27,436 nt of DNA. It comes from an uncultured Anaerotignum sp. (GTDB taxonomy: Bacteria; Bacillota; Clostridia; Lachnospirales; Anaerotignaceae). The notes beneath the pieces were generated by a model. It searched no databases, was not told the origin of the DNA, and worked only from the letters and a program-made list of their open reading frames with translations. Positions 1 to 6,844 of this stretch are shown piece after piece. The DNA lies in assembly GCF_905212195.1 (NCBI RefSeq), contig NZ_CAJMDQ010000024.1, positions 1 to 27,436 of the forward strand, written 5' to 3'. The translations under genes and the position numbers were made by a program. Every line of letters starts with the position of its first letter. Within the stretch, counting starts at the first letter, position 1.

Positions 1-1
1 C

Positions 2-121
2 ACTGTATTCCCGGCTGCCGGCAGCAGCAACTCCGCAGTTGAACTGACTTGCGACGAACTTTTCCATTACGGCAAATGCGAAGCCTGGGTTGACATCTGC
101 AAAGGCTGGGAAGAAGAATAA
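2..121 (+). CDS. C-terminal fragment of an unidentified cysteine-containing protein
   Basis: An open frame enters from the left edge and ends with TAA at 119-121, giving 39 visible residues. The fragment has three cysteines (in LTCDEL, YGKCEA and DICKGW) and an acidic end, WEEE. I do not recognise the family. It lies 30 bases upstream of the Rrf2 regulator on the same strand and no terminator separates them, so the two may be co-transcribed. The frame is judged real because it runs uninterrupted to a stop just before a good ribosome binding site; the fragment is too short for more. Confidence 0.5.
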   Translation, partial: TVFPAAGSSNSAVELTCDELFHYGKCEAWVDICKGWEEE

Positions 122-151
122 ACACCCGTTTTTTTAGTAAGGAGTATTTTT

Positions 152-577
152 ATGAAAATATCTACAAAAGGCCGCTATGGCATACGCCTGATGTTAAGTC
201 TGGCTCTCCATTACGACAAAGGCACACTGGCTTTGAAATCTATCGCCAGAGAGCAGGATATTTCCGAAAAATATCTGGAACAGATCATCAATCCACTGAC
301 AAAATCCGGTCTGGTAAAAAGCTACCGCGGTGCGCAGGGAGGTTACATTCTCACACGAGAACCAAAAGATATCACCATCGGAGAAGTCCTGAGAATTCTG
401 GAAGGTTCCCTTTCTCCTGTAGATTGTGTGGACAACCCCATGTGCCCCAATTCTGACACCTGCGTTTCTCTTTCCATCTGGAAAAAGATGAAAGAAGCGC
501 TGGATGATGTCGTGGACAACATTTCTTTGGCTGATATGGCGGAAGAATACAAAGAAAAAAATCACATTGAAATCTAA
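152..577 (+). CDS. Rrf2/IscR-type transcriptional regulator
   Basis: A 141-residue DNA-binding regulator of the Rrf2 family. The N-terminus MKISTKGRYGIRLM and the winged-helix region, including YLEQIINPL and RGAQGGY around residues 40-65, are typical of the family. Cysteines fall at residues 92, 98 and 104, the same positions that hold the Fe-S cluster in E. coli IscR, so an Fe-S or redox-sensing role is likely. Residue 107, the histidine ligand in E. coli IscR, is leucine here. The ATG at 152 follows AAGGAG at about 140-145. No isc or suf genes follow: a strong terminator comes immediately after, so it acts as a single gene or the last gene of its unit. CymR-like cysteine-metabolism control is an alternative, but CymR lacks this cysteine triad. 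Confidence 0.9.
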   Translation: MKISTKGRYGIRLMLSLALHYDKGTLALKSIAREQDISEKYLEQIINPLTKSGLVKSYRGAQGGYILTREPKDITIGEVLRILEGSLSPVDCVDNPMCPNSDTCVSLSIWKKMKEALDDVVDNISLADMAEEYKEKNHIEI

Positions 578-617
578 AAAAACAACACGCAGGAAAAATT
601 CCTGCGTGTTGTTTTTT
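577..617. terminator. Bidirectional terminator between convergent genes
   Basis: A long perfect stem, AACAACACGCAGGA paired with TCCTGCGTGTTGTT (581-594 with 600-613), has A-runs on one side and T-runs on the other. It can end the Rrf2 transcript on the plus strand and the SpoIID-like transcript on the minus strand. Confidence 0.9.
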
Positions 618-2947
618 TATGCAATGACTTGCTGTACCGTTGTTCCTGTATAGTAATGTTCCAGAATTTCTTCTGCTGTTTTGCCTTCTTCTGCCATGCC
701 TTTGGCACCATACTGGCTCATACCCACGCCATGACCGTTTCCGCCGCCATAAAGAGCAATGCCTGTCAGTTTTCCTTCTGCATTTTTCATTTCTTTTACG
801 GCAAAAAATCCACTGGGAAGTATGCTGTTTCCTGTCAAAGATTCTCCGTCTTTCCTCTGCAAATAAATAGGGTCACCTATGGTCATTTTGGTAGGAGAAA
901 GTACCTGCCGGATGGTATATTCTGTTTTCACCTGCACAGAACCCTTTTCGTAGTCCAGCCGCAATACTTCTATTACACCGCTTTCTCCCCGCTTTGCCAC
1001 AGAAATTCCTGTAAGCCGTCCCAAATCTTCTGGTGGTGTCTGTGCCTTCCAACTGCCATCCTCCTGCAAAACCTCCACATGGGCTGGATGAGATTTTGCG
1101 GCTTCTTTCAGTTTGGCACTGGCGATTTCTGTTAACTGTCCTGCACCAAAGTATGTTTTCCAACGATACCAAGGGGATGCATCATCATACCCCTCAATCT
1201 CCCAATCCTGCCAGAATGCCAGCCATTCTTCTTCCGTAGCTGGTTTTTCCACAGAAATGCCGTGGGTTCCGCCCGTCAAATAGGGTTTGCTTTCTTCTGT
1301 AAAAGTGCCGTCTGCCGACCATACTTCTTTTGCATATGCGCCATAGCCACAGGAAGTAGAGTAAAAATACGTGGTCACCACTTCATTGCCTGCCGTCAGG
1401 CATTTTCCCTCTGTTGCCTTAATTGCCGCATCTGACAGTTCCGCCGTATCCGCTCCCAGATACACCTGACTGGCCACGGTATCTGCCAAATGGGCGCCAT
1501 ATCCGCAATAGCTGTTGGCATAAAACTGATTATAGGCATAACTACGGGCAGTGATTGCCTGAGCCTCAAGGGCTGTTTCCCCAAAATCCACAGGCATTTC
1601 ATGAGGAACCACCCCCCGCAGATAGGTTTCCAAGGGCAATTCATTGATAACAGAAATGCCGTCTTGCCGCCGTTCTAACTCTACTGTGCCAAAATACTGA
1701 CGTTTTGTGCCATCAGAAAAAGTTACAGACAAAGGACTATCTCCTGTTGGAACCACCGCCACAATACCACTGTCAAACCATGGCAAATCTGCAGTCATCA
1801 CAGCCTGCTCTTCATTGGAAAATGCTTTTTCTGCTTCACTGCTTTTCAGGGTAAATCCCCCTTCTGAGGATAAGGTCACTTTTGTTTGCCCTGCTCCGCC
1901 AATAAGCACCCGGATATTCTCCGGCTGTACTGTCTGGGTAATGATTGCCCCTGCCACTTTTCCATCTTTGAGATAGTAATTTGCTCCCTTTGTACCGCAA
2001 ATCAACTTTGATACTTTTTGGCTCGTCCATTCTGTTCCCGTCGCATCATAAATACGAAAATCATCTGCCCAAGAGAGAAGTCCCTGCTCTGCTAGATAAA
2101 TCTCCTGTCCATTGACTCGTTTTACAGTACAAAGGCCTAATTCTGCCGCCTGCACCGCTTCTGTCGCTTTTCCTTCCGAAAGAGTTACATCGCAAATGCC
2201 CTCCACTGCCTGTCCTGTATAAGGTCTTGTCACACTGCCTGCACCTGTTTCCATGCGGATGGTTCCGCCGGAAGCCGTACAGTAAATATTCTCAATGGTC
2301 GGGGTGGTATCGGTAACTTCCAGCAACGCCAGAATTTCCCCATCTTTTGCCCAATACCGCAAAGCCGTATTTTCATAGGGCTTCAAATCCAATCCAGCTC
2401 CGCCATAATAGCCATTATCAAACATGCCACCGCCATCTTCCGCTGTCAAAAGCACACGGGTTTCTTCCGTGATGCCATAGGCGGAAAGTTCTTCTTCCCT
2501 TGCTTCCAAAGCTGTCTGCAATAATTGTATCCACAAGCTGTAAGCCACAGGCATATTCTGGTTGCTTTCATCCAGCACCATTCGGCTGTCATAATCCGGT
2601 GCCAACCGGTCTAATAACGCCTGTGCCTGTATCAGCGTCAAATCTTTTTCCGGATAAAAATTACCGTCCTCATCACCGGATAACAGCCCCAGTTTCACTG
2701 CTCCATTGATGTAAGGGTAAAAAGGGTCTGTCTGGAGCACATCTGGAAAATTCGCCACCTGCTCCAGCCCTTCCAATTCCGCTTTGGTATAAAAAGTCAA
2801 TGCCATGGTTTTGGCTGCCATGGCACGGCTGATGGATAAATCATCGCCAATCCGTCCTATTTCTGCCATTTCTCCCGTTACTGCATTTCCACAGCCCGTC
2901 CAAAACAGGCTTGTCAGTATCAAAAGGAAAAAACAAATCCGTTTCAT
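617..2947 (-). CDS. SLH-domain plus SpoIID/LytB-domain lipoprotein
   Basis: A cell-envelope protein of 776 residues, probably acting on peptidoglycan outside the membrane. From the ATG at 2947 (GAGG six bases upstream) it begins MKRICFFLL, a lipoprotein-type signal ending in TGC at Cys19. Residues about 62-115 resemble an S-layer homology repeat (FPDV, GLLSGDEDGNFYP). Residues about 405-560 carry the SpoIID/LytB signature YLRGVVPHEMP, whose Glu (about 450) aligns with the catalytic Glu of SpoIID lytic transglycosylases. The late GNGHGVGMSQYGAKGMA block (about 737-753) is also typical of SpoIID/LytB. It is much longer than SpoIID (roughly 340 residues), so it is not the sporulation-operon gene itself. 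An upstream TTG at 2971 is possible but would extend ahead of the signal peptide. The gene lies just downstream of 6S RNA. Confidence 0.85.
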   Translation of the reverse strand: MKRICFFLLILTSLFWTGCGNAVTGEMAEIGRIGDDLSISRAMAAKTMALTFYTKAELEGLEQVANFPDVLQTDPFYPYINGAVKLGLLSGDEDGNFYPEKDLTLIQAQALLDRLAPDYDSRMVLDESNQNMPVAYSLWIQLLQTALEAREEELSAYGITEETRVLLTAEDGGGMFDNGYYGGAGLDLKPYENTALRYWAKDGEILALLEVTDTTPTIENIYCTASGGTIRMETGAGSVTRPYTGQAVEGICDVTLSEGKATEAVQAAELGLCTVKRVNGQEIYLAEQGLLSWADDFRIYDATGTEWTSQKVSKLICGTKGANYYLKDGKVAGAIITQTVQPENIRVLIGGAGQTKVTLSSEGGFTLKSSEAEKAFSNEEQAVMTADLPWFDSGIVAVVPTGDSPLSVTFSDGTKRQYFGTVELERRQDGISVINELPLETYLRGVVPHEMPVDFGETALEAQAITARSYAYNQFYANSYCGYGAHLADTVASQVYLGADTAELSDAAIKATEGKCLTAGNEVVTTYFYSTSCGYGAYAKEVWSADGTFTEESKPYLTGGTHGISVEKPATEEEWLAFWQDWEIEGYDDASPWYRWKTYFGAGQLTEIASAKLKEAAKSHPAHVEVLQEDGSWKAQTPPEDLGRLTGISVAKRGESGVIEVLRLDYEKGSVQVKTEYTIRQVLSPTKMTIGDPIYLQRKDGESLTGNSILPSGFFAVKEMKNAEGKLTGIALYGGGNGHGVGMSQYGAKGMAEEGKTAEEILEHYYTGTTVQQVIA

Positions 2948-3028
2948 GTACGTCCTCACACTCCCTGTCAAACTTTATAACAGTATACGGACATGCACCG
3001 GAAAATAGAACCTCTTTTTTTATGCACG

Positions 3029-3072
3029 AAAAAACAGGTATATGAATATTATGCAATATCCATATACCTGTT
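3029..3072 (-). terminator. Terminator of the 6S RNA gene
   Basis: On the minus strand AACAGGTATATG pairs with CATATACCTGTT, and ATATT/AATAT extends the stem inside. A run of T residues follows. It lies directly after the 3' end of the 6S RNA. Confidence 0.85.
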
Positions 3073-3079
3073 CTCATAC

Positions 3080-3277
3080 GCACGGAGATCCCGAAATGCC
3101 GTTCCCATCTCTTGACACCTAGCCTAAGCCAGGTGGGCAACCGCAGCCAAAGTCTCAGCCTTCCTCCGCCCAAAGGGAATTATCTTGAGGCCTGACATCA
3201 CTTTAGCTTATAGGAATCCCTTTTCAGTCATGTAGGTTCAATAACGATGGGCTATCGAGCATCTCAGGATGTTTCCT
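3080..3277 (-). ncRNA. ssrS: 6S RNA (RNA polymerase-binding regulatory RNA)
   Basis: A non-coding transcript of about 198 nt with its own promoter and terminator. The ends form the closing helix typical of 6S RNA: TCCTGAGATGC near the 5' end pairs over 11 positions with GCATTTCGGGA near the 3' end, and these ends resemble E. coli 6S (CTGAGATGTTCG and GGCATCTCGGAG). Inside, CCCATC pairs with GATGGG and TTGA with TCAA, followed by a large central region holding an AAAGGGA/TCCCTTT helix and a CACCT/AGGTG hairpin. 6S RNA mimics an open promoter, binds housekeeping RNA polymerase and damps transcription in stationary phase. The 5' end is inferred from the -10 box and the 3' end from the helix, so both are uncertain by a few bases. 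Confidence 0.85.
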
Positions 3278-3283
3278 GAGTGT

Positions 3284-3312
3284 ATTATACTACGTTTATC
3301 GACATTCTTCAA
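3284..3312 (-). promoter_or_regulatory. 6S RNA promoter
   Basis: Minus strand: -35 TTGAAG (3307-3312), a 17-base spacer and -10 TATAAT (3284-3289). The predicted start is near 3277, which matches the 5' end of the closing helix. Confidence 0.85.
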
Positions 3313-3365
3313 CCCCTAATCTATACAAATACCATAGTTTTTTTAAAAATAAAACCATTTCCTTG

Positions 3366-3812
3366 TTATCTTTTCCATAAAGAGGCAAGGAATCCCCAGA
3401 TTCCGCCGCTTACGATGGCAATGTCAGCCAGGTTGAAAATAGGGGCTTTTTTCCACTTGATATAGAGAAAATCTGTCACACCGCCACGGCGAATACGATC
3501 CCAAAAGTTCCCCAAAGCGCCGCCGATCATAAGAGAAAGAGGCAGAAGCAAATGCTTTTTTTCCTCCTGTTTTGTCAGCATCATACAGAAAGCAGCGAAG
3601 CACCAGCCGATGAGTCCGCCCGTGAGATATAACACCGCTTTGGGATTTCGCTCAAGGGTATTATATGCCATCCCATCGTTTTTTATGCGCCGAAAATAAA
3701 ATTTATCTTTGATGATTTCTGTTTTTCCACCCAGAGGCAGTTTTTTTCTTGCCCAGATTTTTGTGACTGTATCCAGACCAAATACGGACAGCATGATACC
3801 AAAATACTTCAA
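3366..3812 (-). CDS. lspA: Lipoprotein signal peptidase (signal peptidase II)
   Basis: An inner-membrane aspartyl protease that cleaves the signal peptide of lipidated prolipoproteins. The product is 148 residues, normal for LspA, when read from the TTG at 3812. Visible family motifs are FGLDTVTK (residues 11-18), KNDGMAY in place of the usual RNxGAAF, GGALGNFWDRIRRGGVTDFL (97-116) and FNLADIAI (126-133). Asp105 and Asp130 are the expected catalytic pair. The TTG overlaps the TGA of the upstream gene (TTGA), with GAGGGAAGG just before it, which points to translational coupling. A downstream ATG at 3794 would shorten the first membrane segment. The same frame stays open upstream to 4229, but that part overlaps the neighbouring gene and lacks LspA features. 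Clients in this window include the SpoIID-like, NagZ-like and amino-acid-binding lipoproteins. Confidence 0.92.
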   Translation of the reverse strand: MKYFGIMLSVFGLDTVTKIWARKKLPLGGKTEIIKDKFYFRRIKNDGMAYNTLERNPKAVLYLTGGLIGWCFAAFCMMLTKQEEKKHLLLPLSLMIGGALGNFWDRIRRGGVTDFLYIKWKKAPIFNLADIAIVSGGIWGFLASLWKR

Positions 3813-4135
3813 TTTCCTTCCCTCTCTTCTTTCTGTATTTTTTGCAGGATTAGCATGGCGCGGATAAAACCAACACTGTAAAACAAAATAGAAACCGCTG
3901 CCAACACTCTTGGGAAATCTCCTGCCAACATTCTCCAGAAAAAGCAGACTGCCATGAGCCCGCCGCTGGCACAAGCGCATTTTCCCACAAATTGCAGTAA
4001 ATTTCCAACTTGCTCCGCCATCTCTTTTTTCTCTGTATACTCTTTCATCATATGACAGGTGCCTGTCTTTGTTTCCTTCCCCCATCGAAACGCCAGATAT
4101 GCCATCACTGCCATAAGACAGATGTAAATAATCAT
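3809..4135 (-). CDS. Small three-pass membrane protein, function unknown
   Basis: A 108-residue protein with hydrophobic segments at about 1-15, 50-68 and 76-96, separated by a charged loop (KEYTEKKEMAEQ), and a basic/acidic tail (QKIQKEEREGN). The ATG at 4135 follows a strong GGAGG, and a plausible promoter lies upstream, so the gene is considered real. Its TGA overlaps the TTG start of lspA by the sequence TTGA, making this the first gene of a two-gene operon with lspA. I cannot assign a family. A role linked to envelope maturation is only suggested by the partner. Confidence 0.75.
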   Translation of the reverse strand: MIIYICLMAVMAYLAFRWGKETKTGTCHMMKEYTEKKEMAEQVGNLLQFVGKCACASGGLMAVCFFWRMLAGDFPRVLAAVSILFYSVGFIRAMLILQKIQKEEREGN

Positions 4136-4164
4136 TGGTAACCTCCTGCTTTTTTGATAAATTC

Positions 4165-4194
4165 AGTGTACCACACAAGAGGCATTTTTCGCAA
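4165..4194 (-). promoter_or_regulatory. Probable promoter of the membrane-protein/lspA operon
   Basis: Minus strand: -35 TTGCGA (4189-4194), an 18-base spacer and -10 TACACT (4165-4170), about 30 bases before the start codon. The match is moderate. Confidence 0.5.
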
Positions 4195-4198
4195 CCAA

Positions 4199-4240
4199 AC
4201 AAAAAAAGATGGCTGTCCCAAAAGGACAAACCATCTTTCT
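4199..4240 (-). terminator. Terminator of the MATE exporter gene
   Basis: Minus strand: AAGATGG...GTCC pairs with GGAC...CCATCTT around a TTTT loop, followed by seven T residues. It lies about ten bases after the MATE stop codon. Confidence 0.88.
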
Positions 4241-4248
4241 ATTTTCCC

Positions 4249-5607
4249 TTAAAAATCAAGCATCTTCAAAATCTTCCGCAGGAAGAAAATACAAATTGCT
4301 GCTGCCACAACTTCCGCAATAGGGAAAGACCACCAGATGCGATCCAGAACGCCCATCTTGGAAATCAGGAACGCTACAGGTACCAATACCACCAGCTGAC
4401 GAACAACAGAAACAATCAGACTGAAAACGCCATTGCCCATTGCCTGGAATACAGAGGAACAAATAATGTTGAAACCTGCCAGCAGGAAGCTGATGGAAAT
4501 CAGACGCAGTGCAGGAACACCAATGGCAAGCATGTTTTCAGATGCGTTGAACATCAGCAGCAGTTTATCAGGAATGATCTGGAATACTGCAAAACCAATG
4601 AGCATCATAGCAACTGCATACATAACTGCCAGTTTGATGGTACCAATGATACGATCGCGATGTCTTGCGCCATAGTTATAGGCAATGATGGGTACCATAC
4701 CATTATTCATACCGAAAATCGGCATAAAGATAAAACTCTGTAATTTGAAATATACGCCAAATACAGCAATGGCTGTTGTGGTGAATACTTCCAAAATACG
4801 GTTCATGCAGAACATCATAACGGAACCGATGGAAACCATCAGAATGGAAGGTACCGCAACTTTATAAATATGGAAAAGCACAAATTTTGTAGGCAGCATG
4901 TTTTTCCAGTCAAATTTAATATCATGGTTTACCTTTAAGTTGAAAAACAGTGCCAACCCTGCCGCAATAAACTGACCGATAACGGTAGCCAATGCCGCAC
5001 CTGCAACACCCATTTTCGGCATGCCAAACATACCAAAAATCAGAATGGGGTCCAAAATGATATTCACAACCGCACCTGTGGCCTGAGTAATCATGGTATA
5101 GAAGGTGCGTCCTGTTGCCTGCAGCAATCTTTCCAGTGCAATTTCCGCATAGATCCCCAGAGATGCCACACAGCAAATCCGCAGGTATGTATTGCCGTAA
5201 TCAACGATTTCTGCCACTTTGGTCTGCCCCATCAAAAAGGGTTTTGCTACAAACAGACCAATCAGGATAAACAGAATCCAGTTCATGAATACCAGAAACA
5301 TGCTGACATTTGCCGTTTTGTTTGCAATCTTGATACGCTTTGCGCCCAGGCTCTTGGAAAGCAGCGCATTGACACCAACACCCGTCCCTGTACCTACAGC
5401 AATCATAAAGTTCTGCATGGGGAATGCCAGTGAAACTGCAGAAAGGGCATTTTCACTGATCTGTGCTACGAACATACTGTCAATGATGTTATACAGCGCC
5501 TGAATCAGCATGGCAATCATCATAGGCAAAGACATGTTCAAAAGCAGCTTGTTGATAGGCATGGTTCCCATTTTGTTCTCTTTGGGCTGAACCGCAGTGG
5601 TGCTCAT
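4249..5607 (-). CDS. MATE family multidrug efflux transporter
   Basis: A 452-residue polytopic membrane protein, usual length for the MATE (DinF/MepA-like) family, which exports drugs or metabolites in exchange for Na+ or H+. The N-terminal half contains LPMMIAMLIQALYNIIDSMFVAQI and the glycine-rich AVGTGTGVGVNALLSKSLGAK, both typical MATE features. The second half repeats the pattern with MNNGMVPIIAYNYGAR. About twelve hydrophobic segments can be traced. The ATG at 5607 is preceded by AAAGGAGG at 5618-5625. The gene has its own consensus promoter and a leader carrying a GC-rich hairpin, which suggests control after initiation. It stands alone between a metallo-beta-lactamase-fold gene and a terminator. 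The substrate cannot be told from sequence. Confidence 0.92.
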   Translation of the reverse strand: MSTTAVQPKENKMGTMPINKLLLNMSLPMMIAMLIQALYNIIDSMFVAQISENALSAVSLAFPMQNFMIAVGTGTGVGVNALLSKSLGAKRIKIANKTANVSMFLVFMNWILFILIGLFVAKPFLMGQTKVAEIVDYGNTYLRICCVASLGIYAEIALERLLQATGRTFYTMITQATGAVVNIILDPILIFGMFGMPKMGVAGAALATVIGQFIAAGLALFFNLKVNHDIKFDWKNMLPTKFVLFHIYKVAVPSILMVSIGSVMMFCMNRILEVFTTTAIAVFGVYFKLQSFIFMPIFGMNNGMVPIIAYNYGARHRDRIIGTIKLAVMYAVAMMLIGFAVFQIIPDKLLLMFNASENMLAIGVPALRLISISFLLAGFNIICSSVFQAMGNGVFSLIVSVVRQLVVLVPVAFLISKMGVLDRIWWSFPIAEVVAAAICIFFLRKILKMLDF

Positions 5608-5661
5608 TTTCGTTTTTCCTCCTTTGTGACATTTTCATTTTTTCTCCTAATAGAAAACCAA

Positions 5662-5681
5662 AGCACTGCCGAAGCAGTGCC
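5662..5681 (-). promoter_or_regulatory. GC-rich hairpin in the MATE mRNA leader
   Basis: Minus strand: GGCACTGC TTCG GCAGTGCT, a 7-8 bp stem capped by a stable TTCG loop, followed by TTTGGTTTTC. It lies between the predicted transcription start (about 5695) and the ribosome binding site (5618-5625). It could be an attenuator or an mRNA-stabilising leader. Confidence 0.6.
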
Positions 5682-5701
5682 GTTTCAATGGTCTATGCAA
5701 T

Positions 5702-5730
5702 ATAATAAAGGGAATTGGTTAGACTGTCAA
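5702..5730 (-). promoter_or_regulatory. MATE gene promoter
   Basis: Minus strand: perfect -35 TTGACA (5725-5730), a 17-base spacer and -10 TATTAT (5702-5707). A perfect 12-bp palindrome TCTGTATACAGA (5745-5756) lies 14 bases upstream of the -35 and could bind a regulator. Confidence 0.85.
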
Positions 5731-5791
5731 CAAAAAACAGGAAATCTGTATACAGAATATAACAAAAAATGTCACAAACTTTTTCAGCAAA

Positions 5792-6679
5792 TTATACAGT
5801 TTCTGCGGTCTTCCAAAGAAGCAGATTATTTTCCACATAAGCCTCCATTTGTCCTTTATCCAGCAGGTAGGACAAATAGGAACGGATGGTGCTGCCTACA
5901 AGCACATACTGTCCATAATCCATGGTCAAATCAAAGGCTTCAAAGATTTCTTTCAATACCAATTCAAAGTTCTTTGGTGTTTTGCAGATTTCCAGCAGCT
6001 TATCCAGAATTTCCAAAGACTTATCACGGTTGACTTTCACCAGTGATACAATATCTTCTGTAGGTTCCGCATGGGCAGGAATACAAAGTTTTCCCTGGAA
6101 TTGTTCCACAAAGTCCAGTGTATCCAAAAATGCCTGTAAGTCATAAACAAAGTTCACGTGGTATTTTGCCACGATATTTTCGCCGAACAGACAGTCTGCC
6201 AGGAAATATACATCATCTGGTGTTTTCACACCAATCATCTGCCAGAAATGACCGCCCAACGGAATGATTTCCATGCCTTCCGGCAGTTTCGCTTCCGCAA
6301 TATCCTGGGCTTTGGAAGGTGTTGCCATTAAGAATTTATTCCGCAGTTTTTTGAAAGGATAGCCCCCATAGAGGAAAGATGGTTCCAGAATAGGTGCTTC
6401 AATAACAGCGTTTTCCATAGGTGTGCTGTAAACAGCACAATTCAGACGATTCTGCAGCAGTGTATTGCCGCCGATATGGTCTGCATTGGAATGGGTATTG
6501 ATGATGGCTGTCAACTTCCAGCCCTGTGCTTCCAGAATTTTCTGCACTTTTCTGCCTGCATCTTTGTCATTGCCGCTGTCAATGAGCCACACATCGTCGT
6601 CGCTGACATGGTATACCCCCATTTTAGACGGGCTATTGATATAATAGGTGTTTGCTGCCACCTGAACCAGTTCATACAT
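5792..6679 (-). CDS. Metallo-beta-lactamase-fold hydrolase with variant metal motif
   Basis: A 295-residue cytoplasmic protein of the metallo-beta-lactamase superfamily. The core shows VWLIDSGND (30-38), NTHSNADHIGGN (61-72), a GGH around 143, FLADCLFG and PAHAEP. The canonical HxHxDH motif is here His63-Ser-Asn65-Ala-Asp67-His68, so the second histidine is asparagine. The other metal-site positions look present. The remaining C-terminal part (about residues 220-295) is helical and may be a dimerisation or substrate segment. The ATG at 6679 follows AAGGAGGG. It has its own promoter (6717-6745) and no partner gene. The substrate is unknown; thioester or glyoxalase-like hydrolysis is common in the superfamily, but nothing here decides it. 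Confidence 0.85.
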   Translation of the reverse strand: MYELVQVAANTYYINSPSKMGVYHVSDDDVWLIDSGNDKDAGRKVQKILEAQGWKLTAIINTHSNADHIGGNTLLQNRLNCAVYSTPMENAVIEAPILEPSFLYGGYPFKKLRNKFLMATPSKAQDIAEAKLPEGMEIIPLGGHFWQMIGVKTPDDVYFLADCLFGENIVAKYHVNFVYDLQAFLDTLDFVEQFQGKLCIPAHAEPTEDIVSLVKVNRDKSLEILDKLLEICKTPKNFELVLKEIFEAFDLTMDYGQYVLVGSTIRSYLSYLLDKGQMEAYVENNLLLWKTAETV

Positions 6680-6716
6680 AAGAATCCCTCCTTGGATAAC
6701 AAATTACTCTGTTTCT

Positions 6717-6745
6717 ATTTTATCCCATCCATAAGGGCATTGCAA
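6717..6745 (-). promoter_or_regulatory. Promoter of the metallo-beta-lactamase-fold gene
   Basis: Minus strand: -35 TTGCAA (6740-6745), a 17-base spacer and -10 TAAAAT (6717-6722), about 38 bases before the start codon. Confidence 0.7.
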
Positions 6746-6767
6746 GAACATGTATCTTTTCCCGTAC

Positions 6768-6814
6768 AAAAAAAAGAGCAACATCTGCATATTCAAACAG
6801 ATATTGCTCTTTCT
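6768..6814 (-). terminator. fba terminator
   Basis: Minus strand: AGAGCAATATCTG pairs with CAGATGTTGCTCT (one G-T pair), followed by a run of eight T residues, 30 bases past the fba stop. Confidence 0.9.
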
Positions 6815-6844
6815 ATTTTTAGTTAAATATCATTCTGATATTTC

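Noticed and set aside
3813..4229. The 139-codon upstream extension of the lspA frame
   Set aside because: It overlaps the coupled membrane-protein gene, which has a strong binding site, and shows no LspA features; the length without it (148) is right.
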